Program-made: the position numbers and the translations under genes
Part shown: positions 10,724 through 21,090 of the stretch, piece by piece
How the letters are laid out: each line of letters opens with the position of its first letter
Position numbering within the stretch: position 1 is the first letter of the stretch
Source: Eucommia ulmoides
Taxonomy: Eukaryota > Streptophyta > Magnoliopsida > Garryales > Eucommiaceae
NCBI GenBank assembly: GCA_016647705.1
Contig: CM028336.1
Coordinates: forward strand, 10,920,880-10,984,879
Length of the DNA: 64,000 nt
Direction of reading: 5' to 3'
Notes under the pieces: generated by a model
Told to the model about the DNA's origin: nothing
Databases searched by the model: none
What the model saw: only the letters and a program-made list of their open reading frames with translations

Positions 10724-12069
10724 GGGAAAATTACCTATTAATCTCAAAAAAAGAAATTATTTACCACCTACACCCATCGATTTTTCTTTGCACCGATTAG
10801 TCCCGTCAACACGTTTTTCTTGCACCAATTAGTCCCATCAACACCTTTCCTTGTACCAATTAATCCCATTTTAAAAAATGGTGAGGATTGAGTTTTCCGA
10901 AATACCCTCCCATGAGTTTCACATTGAGAAGGAAGATTGTCAAATTGGTGTACCACCTCTATCAGCCGCCTGCCGCCGCCGGTCGCTGCCGCCGCCGCCA
11001 TAAATTACAGCTTTACCCCAAACTTTATCACTTTTTGTTACTTTTATATGTTTCAAAAAAAAAAATCTTAATTTTAGGATAAAATCGTTATTAAACGTAA
11101 TGTAAAATAAGAGAACAATTGATGTTATATTCAACATTTACAGGTGTTCAATGTAATATCATATGTATTTTACTCTGCATACAAAAATAAGAGAATAATG
11201 GATGTTACATTCAACATCCACATGAGGGGTATTTTGGTTAGAAAAAAATAACATTAAAAAAAAAACAGTTGATGTTACATTCAACATCCACAGGTGTTGA
11301 ATGTTACATTCAACATCCACATGAGGGGCATTTTGGTCAGAAAAAAATAACATTAAAAAAAAACACAGTTGATGTTACATTCAACATCCACAGGTGTTGA
11401 ATGTTACATTCAACATCCACATGAAGGGTATTTTGGTTAGAAAAAAATAACATTAAAAAAAAAAAACAGTTGATGTTACATTCAACATCCATAGGTGTTG
11501 AATGTTACATTCAACATCCACATAAGGGGCATTCAACATCCACATTAGGGGCATTTTGGTCAGAAAAAAATAACATTAAAAAAAAAAAACCACAGTTGAT
11601 GTTATATTCAACATCCACAGGTGTTGAATGTTACATTCAACATCCACATGAGGGACATTCAACATCCACATGAGGGGCATTTTGGTCAGAAAAAAATAAC
11701 ATTAAAAAAAAAAAAAAAAAAAAACACGGTTGATGTTACATTCAACACTCACATTTGTTAAATGTTACATTCAACATCCACATGAGGGGCATTTTGGTCA
11801 GAAAAAAATAGCATTAAAAAAAAAAAAAACAATTGATGTTACATTCAACACCGAATGTTACATTCAACATTCACATGAAGGGTATTTTGGTAAAAAAAAA
11901 CTAGCATAAAAAAAAATAATAATAATAATAATTTTGATGTTACATTCAACATCCATGTGAGGGGTATTTTGGTCATAAAAAGACAAAAGGACTTATTGGT
12001 GCAAAAAAAAAAGTGATGAGAGTATTTGGTAATTTCTTTTGTATTTTAGGATTAAATAGTGCATGCCCC
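10724..12069. mobile_element. Mutator-like MITE carrying an internal tandem array
   Basis: A perfect 9-bp target duplication, TAGAAAGAA, flanks the element at 10715-10723 and 12070-12078. Both ends begin GGG. The inverted termini share a TATT(T)AATC block, then an AAGAAATTA(T)..ACC block, then TTTGCACC(G/A)AT(T)AGTCC, over about 90 bp. The 9-bp duplication and long TIRs are typical of MULEs. No transposase is encoded. The interior holds a short (GCC)n-like block (10960-11000) and the tandem array at 11109-11990. Confidence 0.85.
11109..11990 (+). repeat. Tandem array of roughly 100-120-bp units built on a palindrome
   Basis: About eight units each contain GTTGATGTTACATTCAACAT and, in most, a second palindrome with arms TGTTGAATGT / ACATTCAACA around one T. 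Then come ACATGAGGGGCATTTTGGTC and an A-rich spacer (9-24 A). Spacer length and unit truncation vary. The ORFs crossing it are by-products of the repeat. Confidence 0.85.
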
Positions 12070-12367
12070 TAGAAAGAATGTTGGGTAAAATAAATGAAAA
12101 AATCCACCATGTTTATACATTATTTTCAAATTATTGGGATAAAGACATTTTTGGTCCTTGAAAAATACCTTGAGTACCCAATTGACTCCTAAGAAATGTA
12201 ATTCGACAATTTGGCTCTTGACATTTCAAAATAATGTCCAATTGGCCATTGGGTCAGGTTCTATGAAGTCAAAGTAATGGTCAACGTTTCATTAAGGGTA
12301 TTTTGATTTTTTTATTCAATAAGGTTAATTTGAAAAGTCATCTAAACTTTTAGGGGTCAAAACGTTT

Positions 12368-12401
<34 letters not shown>

Positions 12402-12402
12402 C
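12368..12402. repeat. Long poly-T tract
   Basis: About 35 consecutive T, inside the Pack-MULE near its left TIR. Confidence 0.9.
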
Positions 12403-13316
12403 TATTTTCCTTGCCTTTCACACCAACCTATTCTTAATTTGTTACAATTAAGTCCTTTTTAACAATATACTTTTTACAACTATTTTTTGAACAATTACAA
12501 TCATCTCCCACCCCCACCCTCATCCTCATCCTCATCCCACCATTGTCGCCCTTCCTCTTCCTCCTACCTCCTACTTTCTCATTTGTCTCTCTCTCTCTCT
12601 CTCTATCTTCTGAAATAGTTAATTAGCACCATCACCACCAACCACAAATCAAACATACCCATCAAACACATTCATTAAGTCTTTTCCACTTGAATCTTGA
12701 AATTCATTACATCCCTATTTTTGTGTGTATTTAAATATTTAATCAATATTTTAAAACCTAGACTGGATATCGAACCAAAAAAACTTTTAGGTTACGGATC
12801 ATCGATTCAGTAGACGAGTGAATTGTTATTAAACCGTAATGTCATAATTATGTTATTAATAATAAATATAAAAATAACAATTAAAAAATAAAAATTAAAA
12901 ATAAAGTGAGCCAAATAACACTAATCCCAAAATTTATAGGTCAACAATGTAATTCAAAAAAAAAAAGAAAAAATAACAATGACACCACATTAACAAAATT
13001 CACCCCAAGTTAACACAAATAGAGCCGTACAACAAACTTCACTTTCTACTTTTCATTTTATTACAAAGAAAGAGAGATATCATTACACTACTTTCACCAT
13101 CACATTGCAGTGCCAATTATGGATTTCCAGACACCGACAATAGCTTTGGGATTTTTGTTTTCTCACTCTTGGGGGGAAAAAAACAGAAATCTGTGAAAAA
13201 TCTTGAAAATAAATTGAAATCTGAGAAAAATGTTAGGTATATACGAAACTCAAAATCAAACTGTAAATAGACAGTTTTTTAGAAGTCAATTTTTTAAACT
13301 GAACCCTTAAATTTTA

Positions 13317-14005
13317 GGGAAAATTGGTGAAAAGTCATTTTTTTTAAATCTAATTGGTGAAAAGTCCTTTTGTGTTATTAAATTTTGATTTAATCCTTTA
13401 AGTTAGATTTCACTTGTGTTTTAGTCCCACATTGCAGGAATTGTAGGGATATTGTAAGGATTGTAGGGAGTCTTTTAGTGAGTACATTCGATTTTTGTAG
13501 TGAATTCTGTTACATGTAACTAATGTTAGTTATAATTTCATAATTGTTATTTTTTACACATATTTGAGTATTTTTAGTTACATGTGTTTATATAATATTA
13601 GTTACATGTTACAATATATATATATATATATATGTATAATATTTTATGACGTTATTGAAAAAATATCAAACTTTTTAATTACATATCAGAGACATGTAAC
13701 TAAAAAGTTACATATTATTAAAACATGTAACTGAAAAATATTAAACTTTTTAATTACATATCACTGACATGTAACTAAAAAGTTACATATTATTGGAATA
13801 TGTAACTGAAAAAAAAAATATTAGTTACCTGTAACTAATATAATGATATTACACAAAAAATAGTTACATGTAACTAACGCGTGATTATCACATGAGTAAG
13901 GATTCAGCGTTTTTAAAAGAGATGGGATTAAATCAAAAGTTTTTACCACATGTAGGACTTTTGACCAATTAGAGCTTAAATATAGGACCTCCTACCCATT
14001 ATCCC
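13317..14005. mobile_element. Nested Mutator-like MITE inside the Pack-MULE
   Basis: A perfect 9-bp target duplication, TAAATTTTA, lies at 13308-13316 and 14006-14014. The ends are GGGAAAATTGG and the reverse complement of ...CCCATTATCCC. A sub-terminal block CTAATTGGTGAAAAGTCC pairs with CTAATTGGTCAAAAGTCC from the other end. The interior contains repeated TTACATGTAAC palindromes and no coding sequence. Confidence 0.82.
13505..13885. repeat. Cluster of AGTTACATGTAACT palindromes
   Basis: Roughly ten to twelve full or partial copies of the 14-bp palindrome AGTTACATGTAACT (or half-sites AGTTACAT / ATGTAACT) occur in 380 bp. Two larger direct repeats of about 85 bp lie at about 13678-13830. 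An (AT)n run sits at 13613-13632. Confidence 0.75.
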
Positions 14006-14657
14006 TAAATTTTATATAAAATCAAAGCCAAAACTATAAACGTTTCGATTTTCAAATCTAAAACCGCAATCGAAACCATTTGATCGTTCCAAACAACACA
14101 ACACCACCACCGAATGACACAACAACGCCCCCGTCTCCAAAGAATTATCATCTCCAACACTGTCTCCAAAGCCATCTGTAGCAAATGAACAAAATTGAAC
14201 GCGAAACGAAAACAGAAATTGAAATATAGGAAACAGAAGCAGAAGCAGAAATATAGGAAACAGAAGCAGCAGCCGAAACAGAAACATGGAAACAGAACAA
14301 TTGAACATCCAATTAAACAACAAAAACATGGAAACAGAAGCAGAAGAAGAAGAAGTCGCGACGACTGGAAGTTTATAGTGTCTCAGAAATTGAAACATTT
14401 TTATCGAAAATTCAATGCCATATTGCTATCTGATGAGTATATATGCATATGAATTTCAATGCAATTAGCAATTATCTCATTCTAGAAGAATTAACAATAG
14501 CAAATTATTCTGGTTCGTTGAAATTAAAGCTCTTCACATCTGTGAACAAATTCAAAAATTTAACATCATTTGGACAATTCAGACCTCATTCTTCTGAAAT
14601 AAGCTTAAACATATCACAAATCAGATCAAGCAGGACAAAAAATTGAGAAGTTTTTAC

Positions 14658-14940
14658 CCATGAGAGAAGTTTCAAGGACGTGTTTGGCGAAGAGAACCTG
14701 ATCCGTCGGATTTATATCGCCATCGACAATCAAACGGTTCTGGATCTTTATCGCATTGTACACACTTGACGCCATTACCACGAACACGGTGGAACCGACG
14801 ATCTTGACAACAATTGGACCTCTTTCTCTCTTGATCCGGTCTAGTCCAATTATCACGAGCCACAGGAGAGGCGTCTTGAAGACGAAGACCATGATTAGGG
14901 CCATCTCGGTGAAAATAAGCATGAACAGAAGATGAATCAT
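14658..14940 (-). pseudogene. Captured first exon of a BAP31-like ER membrane protein gene
   Basis: From ATG at 14940 the minus strand encodes 94 uninterrupted residues matching the N-terminus of plant B-cell-receptor-associated-protein-31-like proteins. They begin MIHLLFMLIFTEMALIMVF (first membrane segment), followed by LVIIGLDRIKR, a second hydrophobic segment VVKIVGSTVFVVMASSVY, and NPTDQVLFAKHVLETSLMG. A splice-donor-like GTAAAAA follows at 14657 in the phase expected for an intron after SLM-G. The third membrane helix and the cytosolic coiled coil of the roughly 220-residue family are absent. BAP31 proteins act in ER membrane-protein export and quality control. Lying inside the MULE, this is best read as transduplicated sequence; whether it is transcribed cannot be told. 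Confidence 0.8.
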
Positions 14941-15608
14941 CGTGAAAGCTACGATTCAAAGCTCAAAACTTCTTCAAAGGATTTGATTTCAGGTTCGTCA
15001 ATTGTTATAGCAATTTCGTCGTCTACTCGTCAGATGTCGATTTTTCACCGTCAGATTTCTCACTCCGTCCTCGACCCTCTACCTACCATGATCATACTCC
15101 AACCCAGGTCTCAAACGATGACATTTTTTAACCCGATTCGATCCTTACGTCCGCGGATCGCCTCGACCGAGAGAATCAGGTCAACTTTGTTATAGACTTG
15201 TTTTACCAATGCGTCGAGCAATTGTACTATTGAATCAATCACGATAAAAGATGAATTTCGATTTGGATCTTGTTTTGGATTTCGATTTTTGAGAGTTCAG
15301 AGGAAGAAGATGAGAAAGAGAGGGAGAGAGTCTTAATTGCACTTTACTCCCTATGAGTTTGGACCTTTCGAATTTTTCCCCTGATTGCGAATTGACGCAT
15401 GTACCATTGGCCACAATAGTTATGTGCTTGTCACGTGCTATTTCCATCCATTTTCTCCCAATTTTGTTAACGGAATTCGCTTGAAGGGCCAATTGGACAC
15501 TATTTTGAAATGTCAAGGGTCAAATTGTCGAATTGTATTTTTTAAGGACCAATTGGACACCGAAGACATTTCTCAGGGACCAAAAAGTTCTTTATCCCCA
15601 AATTATTG

Positions 15609-16371
15609 GCTCTTATTTTTAAACGAATACAACTAATAACCAACATAACCAACATTCTTTCCAAAAAACAAAAGATCTTTCTAAAAAATAAAAGATAATA
15701 TTTTTTTTAAAAAGGGTCCGAAAAATCTTTTTCTTTTCAAATATTTTCTTTCCTTAAAACCAACCTAGATTAAATCGTTGACTTAGCTTAATATTAAGAT
15801 TCACCACATTAAACTCTCCTCTAGGGATCAACCTTGTCAAATACCTTAATATTTGATAAAAGATCAGACCAAATAAATATTTTTTTGAAAATACCAAAAC
15901 TTTATTCCACCTTTATTTGAAAATGCCAAAAAGATGTCATAATAGATGGAAAAATATTTTCAAAATAAAATAAAACATTTGAATTTAAACTAATTGGACA
16001 TAAGGTATCATTTTCGAACGAGCGTCTTCAGGTGCCTAATATATTCTCCAAGCATAATTGATCCTCGAACTTTTTTAAGGAATCTTTGGTTTGACCATGA
16101 CTTCGGAGTCAATTTTACTTAGGTCTTTCAAATTATTTTTTCTAAAAAAATTCGATGACCTAGCACATTAATTAAAATCAATGCTAAATGACGAGTCATT
16201 ATTTTTTTTAAATGGCCTAAGTATTTTTTTATTTTTTTTTATAAAATCCATACTTTCTCTTTACACTTTACTATTTCCAGAAAAAATGGGACGCGCCAGT
16301 ACGTTCATTCACTCTCTTCCAAATTAGTATGATGCAAAAACAAGATCACAAAACCAAAAAATATTTACGCT
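15609..16371 (+). mobile_element. Ogre/Tat-type LTR fragment
   Basis: The core at about 15995-16200 (TTTTCGAACGAGCGTCTTCA, GGTGCCTAAT, GATGACCTAGCACA, AAAATCAATGCTAAATGACG) aligns in order with 26140-26350 of the longer Ogre/Tat LTR in this window. Ends are not resolved. The flanking AT-rich sequence to 15609 and 16371 is assigned only by proximity. Confidence 0.55.
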
Positions 16372-17258
16372 GCATTTGGTATGCTGGAATTGAATGGAAT
16401 AGAATAACAATGGTATTGGAATTAGTATGGCAATAAAATGGAATGGTCATTACCATTCCTATGGTTGGTGACGGAGGTGGCGTTTGGTATATAGGATTCG
16501 AGATGGGATTGGAATGGTCATTATATTTTTATATTTGGTACATGAGATTAAATCTCATTCCTATTACCAAGGATTTCTTAATTCCACGAAACATAGGATT
16601 AACCAATACCAAGATAAACTTGGTGTTGGTTAATCCAATTACATGAGATTAAGTTTTAGCCATTTATCGACCAAAAAAAGAGACCAAATACAAATCAAAT
16701 ATTCGAATTGGAATGAAATTTAATTAAATTAACTATTATACCATTTGAAAATTTTAATTAAATTATAATTTTCATTATTTTACCCTTTTATGTCATTCCA
16801 ATACTACATGTAATCCTTTTTATCACCAAGCATAAGAATGATAATGACCATTCCATTCTATTACCATATTAATTCCAATTCTATTGTCATTTCATTCCAT
16901 TCTAGCGTACCAAACGCAACGGAAAGATATTACATGTGATATTGGAATGTTATCAAAGGGTAAAATTTTTGTTTAATTAACTTTTCAAATGATATCATAG
17001 TTAATTTAAATAAATTTCATTCCAATTCAAATATTTGGTTAGTATTTGGTCTCATTTTTTTGTCGATGAATGATTAAAACCTAACCCCATGTAATTGGGA
17101 TTAACTAATACTAAGTTTATCTTAGAACTGATTAATCTATTATTTTGTGAGATTAGAGAATCCTTAATAGTGGGATTGAGAATTAATCCTAAGTACCAAA
17201 TATAGGAATGGAATGACCATTCCCATAGTCATTCCAATCCCATCTCGAATTCCTGTGC
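16372..17258. mobile_element. Two interleaved inverted-repeat (MITE-like) elements
   Basis: Arm A (16372-16478, starting GCATTTGGTATGC) pairs with its inverse at about 16806-16918 (ending GCGTACCAAACGCA). Arm B (about 16479-16805, containing GATTCGAGATGGGATTGGAA) pairs with its inverse at about 16921-17258. The order is A-B-A'-B', not nested. The long arms (about 110 and 330 bp) and the (C/G)TTTGGTA ends are MITE-like. No transposase is seen. Target duplications were not identified. 17259-17455 is AT-rich with nothing recognised. Confidence 0.65.
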
Positions 17259-17455
17259 AAAGAAGTCATGTAAATTTATGACCTTTGGTAATCAAAGAAG
17301 TTATGGAGAATCAAGATTCATTTATCGTTGATCTTAAAATTTTCATTTTATTTGAGTAATTTTTAGTTGTACTTTTTTTTTATTAGTGTTCTTCATTTTT
17401 TTTGTGTGTGTGCTTATTTTTGTTTCGTTTATATATTCTTTAATGTTTTGGTGTT

Positions 17456-18525
17456 TAGTCGTTGGCACTTAAACTCGGCAATGAGGAAAAATTATTTTCA
17501 ACAAAGCAACTCAGACCATACATTATTCTTAAAGCATCGCCGAGGTAATATAATAGTTTTGATAGTCTATATAGAAGATATGATCATTACAGGAGATGAC
17601 CTAGAGGAAATAACAAGACTTCAAGACCAATTGGCCACAAAATTTGAGATGAAAAATCTAAGAAAACTCAAATATTTTCTGAGAATTGAAATTTCTAGGT
17701 CGAAAGCAAGGCATATTCATTTCCCAATGAAAATATATCCTAGATTTATTATCAGAAGTTGGATTACTGGATTGTAAACCTGCAAATACACCAATAATCT
17801 AAAATCATAAGTTTGGAGAATACCCAGATCAAGCACCAACAGACAAAGGAAAATACAAGAGATTAGTTGAAAAACTTATTTATCTCTCTCATACACGGCC
17901 TAACATCGCCTATGCAGTAACTGTAGTAAACCAATTCATGCACTATCCAAGTGAAGATCATATGGATGAGGTGATTCGAATTCTCCGATACTTAAAGTCC
18001 TACCCCTGGAAAATGACTTATGTTTACAAAAAATAATTATCTATGGGTGGAAGGTTACATTGATGCTTATTAGGTAGGAAATATATCCGATAGAAAATTC
18101 ACCTCAGGTTATTTCACGTTTGTTGGAGGGAACCTAGTTACATGGAGAAGTAAGAAACAAAAGGTAGTACCATTATCAAGTGCTGAAGTCGAGTTTCATG
18201 CGATGGCTAAGGGACTTTTTGAACTCCTTTGGCTTTGAAGACTATTAACTGAAATTGGCTTTGCTTCTGGCTGCGAAATGGACCTATTCTGTGATAAAAA
18301 GGCTACAATTAAAATTTCTCATAATCCAATCCAGCATGATCGGACCAAACACGTAGATATAGACTAGCACATCATCAAACAAAATCTTGAGGCCAAGATA
18401 ATTTGATTCCTGTTTGTTAAGTCCAAAAACCAGTTGGTAAACATACTAACAAAAGTTGTATGTAGCAGAAGCTTCTACAGCTCACTTGGCAAGTTGGGTA
18501 TCCGAGATATATATGCTCCAACTTG
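17456..18525 (+). pseudogene. Ty1/copia pol remnant (reverse transcriptase end to RNase H)
   Basis: The plus strand reads a degraded copia pol. A YIEDMIITGDD block stands where the catalytic YVDD is expected. It is followed by a KFEMKNLRKLKYFL segment, a RLVEKLIYLSHTRPNIAYAV segment and an RNase H region ending LGKLGIRDIYAPT. There are several stops and frame changes (for example near 17775, 18033 and 18235). Integrase, protease and gag are missing; the 5' part is cut off at about 17456. A polypurine-like TTGAGGGAGAG lies at about 18523-18533. Confidence 0.85.
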
Positions 18526-18536
18526 AGGGAGAGAGT

Positions 18537-18648
18537 TGGTGTGAGTTGTTAAGGATTACAGCTCATCACTGTTCACTTGTCACGCTCAGTTGTCTTAAAT
18601 GCACCGAAAAACTCATTAAATGCTAATTTACATCTTGTTTTTTCTTGT

Positions 18649-18717
<69 letters not shown>

Positions 18718-18780
18718 TGTGTGTGTGTGTGTGTGTGTGTTATTATATTAAAGATGTATTGAAATGAAAATTAAATGATA
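18537..18780 (+). mobile_element. Partial 3' LTR of the copia remnant with compound microsatellite
   Basis: Sequence after the polypurine tract begins TGGTGTGAGTTGTTAAGG. It holds (TA)n at about 18653-18714 followed directly by (GT)n at 18715-18740. The LTR end was not found. 18781-18900 shows nothing. Confidence 0.5.
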
Positions 18781-18900
18781 TCATTCGATATTATTTATTT
18801 TCACAAAAGTAAAAATGCTCCTTAACATTAAGTCCTATGTGTATCTCTTATAACATAACTTTGATTCATATGGATTTTTGTTATCTAGGGTAAAATATAG

Positions 18901-21090
18901 TGTTGGCCCAAAGGTTTACCCAAGAGAGAGTGTGAATTGGGTAGTTATAAAAATTTAAACAAATAATTTACCAATTAAACAAATCACTAATTTTCCTAAC
19001 TAGTTATTATCTTAAGTTATAGCTAAAATATTTTTAACTAAATGCACAACCAAACAAGCAAGGATAGAGAAATCACACACAATGATTTAACCTAGTACGG
19101 TAAGCTACTCTTATCAGTCCCTTGAGCTCCCGTAGGGTTTTCGCAATCCATTAAACTTGATCTCTTTTCCCAGTTGATCCTTATAATGCTTTTCACAGGT
19201 TTGGGATTAACATAATGCTTTTCCTAGGCTTAGAATCAAACTTTTGCACTTTTTCTTTTACCAGATTTAAGAATAACCTAATTCTTTTGTAGACTAAGAA
19301 TCAAATCTATTTTTTTTTCCCACGTTAAAGACAAATCTTATCTTTTTCACAGACTAAAAACTAACTTAATTCTTTTACAAGCTGAGAAGCAAACATAATT
19401 CTTTTGTCAGGCTAAGAATCAAACCTAACCTAATTAAACACCGACCCAATATGTCTAATCCACTCAAACTCAACCAAATACAAAAAATGATCTTTTTCTT
19501 CTTATAGGAGCTTCTACCACCACAAATCAATATATGCTCAATTTCTTAATAAACTATGTGATAGAAAAAGTATGAGAATACAAATCTGATTATACTCGAT
19601 TAAAGCACATACATTATGTAAATCAAATTTTCAAGCAAAAGTCATTTTATAAGATGTTTCCAAATAATCAAAAAGAAAAATTATTTAATCAATTTCATGA
19701 GATAGGCAATATATTCAAATTTGACACGATTTTTCAAACAATTACTACAATCAGCTCAAATAAAAATATATATCATGTAATTCACATAGCATTGAGCACG
19801 TAAAGTAATCAGAGAGATTTAAGAAATAAGATTTTCATAATAGAATTGTTTCACAAGATTTTCAGGATATTCATTAATGAAAACGATTATTTCAATCAAA
19901 AATATATCTAGCTCAAATAAAAGACATTGATCAAATGAAGAGAAGTATCTTGAACAAACAAATAAGATTAGATCTTACCAGGATTTCTTCAAAAAATCGC
20001 AAGTAGAAATCAGACCCAGTACACATAAGAATCACCATTTCTTTGATCAATGTTTCACAAAATAGCTCTAAAAAATATTGCAGCATCATATATAATTTCT
20101 CTTTTTAAAATGCAGAAATTATATCATTTTTTATAATATTCTTGAGGCATTTTAGTTCAAACCCGCAGGTCTATATATATAGAATTTAAAATATGCCTAT
20201 AACGACTAATTTTCAAAAGATATTTTAAAAATTAGTACATATAGACCCCATATATAAAATAGATTTATAAAAGCTATATTTGACCAAAAAAAAATATGAA
20301 TTTAAAAACTCTCAATTTAATCCCTTTTTTTTTTTTTAACTCAAACCCTTAAAAATAGGAAGAAGTTTTCCCGGTAAATCTCATAGAATCAAATGATATA
20401 TGGATTAAATAATAAAATCTTCAAAATATATAGTATATTCATAAAATATAGTTAAAACCCCATAAAATCTAACTTTATAACGTTCAAAAGTATAAGTTTT
20501 GGGTTGAAGATCTCAAAAAAAAAATGTTCAAAGTTAAACATGTTGAAATATATCAGTCGGTTGACCGGTCAGTCAACCGTTTACACCTTTAGATGACCAG
20601 ATGATCAACCATTTTAGGTTCAAAATCAACCATTCGACCCTTCGGTCGATCGTTTAGCTAAAATCTTACAAGAAATCATATCTTGGATTCAACCAATATC
20701 CTAGTCGTCCGTTCAGGCCAAAAAATCATTGTGTTGATTGTTTAAAATTATTTTCAAGATCAGGCAATTAGGAAAAACATGTAGACACACAATTTTTTCA
20801 TTTACGACTTTATTAAATATATTTTAAGTATCGTGTGTGTTCCTGGTCGGGTTGCATTAAGATTATGTATAAATGTTAGTTATTTTTATCTAGCAATACA
20901 AAAAATACTCTTATGCTTGAAAAATCTTCCATGTCCTCATTGCAACCAACTTGATCATCCTCAAATATTTTCTGAAAATCATTTTTCTCATTGTTGCTCT
21001 TGAAACTTTTATCTGAAATTACTTAATAAAACCATTAGTTCAAAAAAAATATCAACGTTCAATTGTCCATCAAAACATCTAAGGACAACA
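18901..21090 (-). mobile_element. 3' LTR of a minus-strand SIRE-like copia element
   Basis: In plus coordinates it starts TGTTGGCCCAAAGG and ends AAGGACAACA. Immediately right of it lies the reverse complement of a polypurine tract (AAAGTGGGAGAT), preceded by the TTAATTGTCAT(A/C)AT motif typical just before SIRE/Maximus 3' LTRs. It is 2190 bp and carries a weak GTCGAC/GTCAAC cluster at 20545-20720. It is a diverged relative of the 3897-6055 LTR. Confidence 0.78.

Larger units (their letters stand above)
12137..15599. mobile_element. Pack-MULE (Mutator-like element with captured gene sequence)
   Basis: A perfect 9-bp target duplication, AAATTATTG, lies at 12128-12136 and 15600-15608. The TIRs are about 120 bp: the left end GGATAAAGACATTTTTGGTC pairs with the reverse complement of ...CCAAAAAGTTCTTTATCCCC, continuing through CAATTTG(G/A)C(T/C)C and TGTCCAATTGGCC. 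No transposase is seen, so it is non-autonomous. It carries a BAP31-like first exon (14658-14940, minus), CT-rich leader-like sequence at about 12480-12620, a long T tract, and a nested Mutator-like MITE (13317-14005). Confidence 0.85.

Noticed and set aside
11109..11990. Repeat-spacer look of the array, as in a CRISPR
   Set aside because: This is plant DNA, the 'spacers' are poly-A rich and repeated rather than unique, and the array lies inside a MULE with its own termini.
14012..14398. 128-codon minus-strand frame and the Lys/Gln-rich frame opposite
   Set aside because: Produced by a GAAACAGAAGCAGAAGCAG-type simple repeat inside the Pack-MULE; no recognisable domain.
10724..15608. One large composite MULE spanning both adjacent elements
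   Set aside because: Each has its own perfect 9-bp duplication and its own TIR sequence, with 49 bp of unrelated DNA between the flanking duplications.
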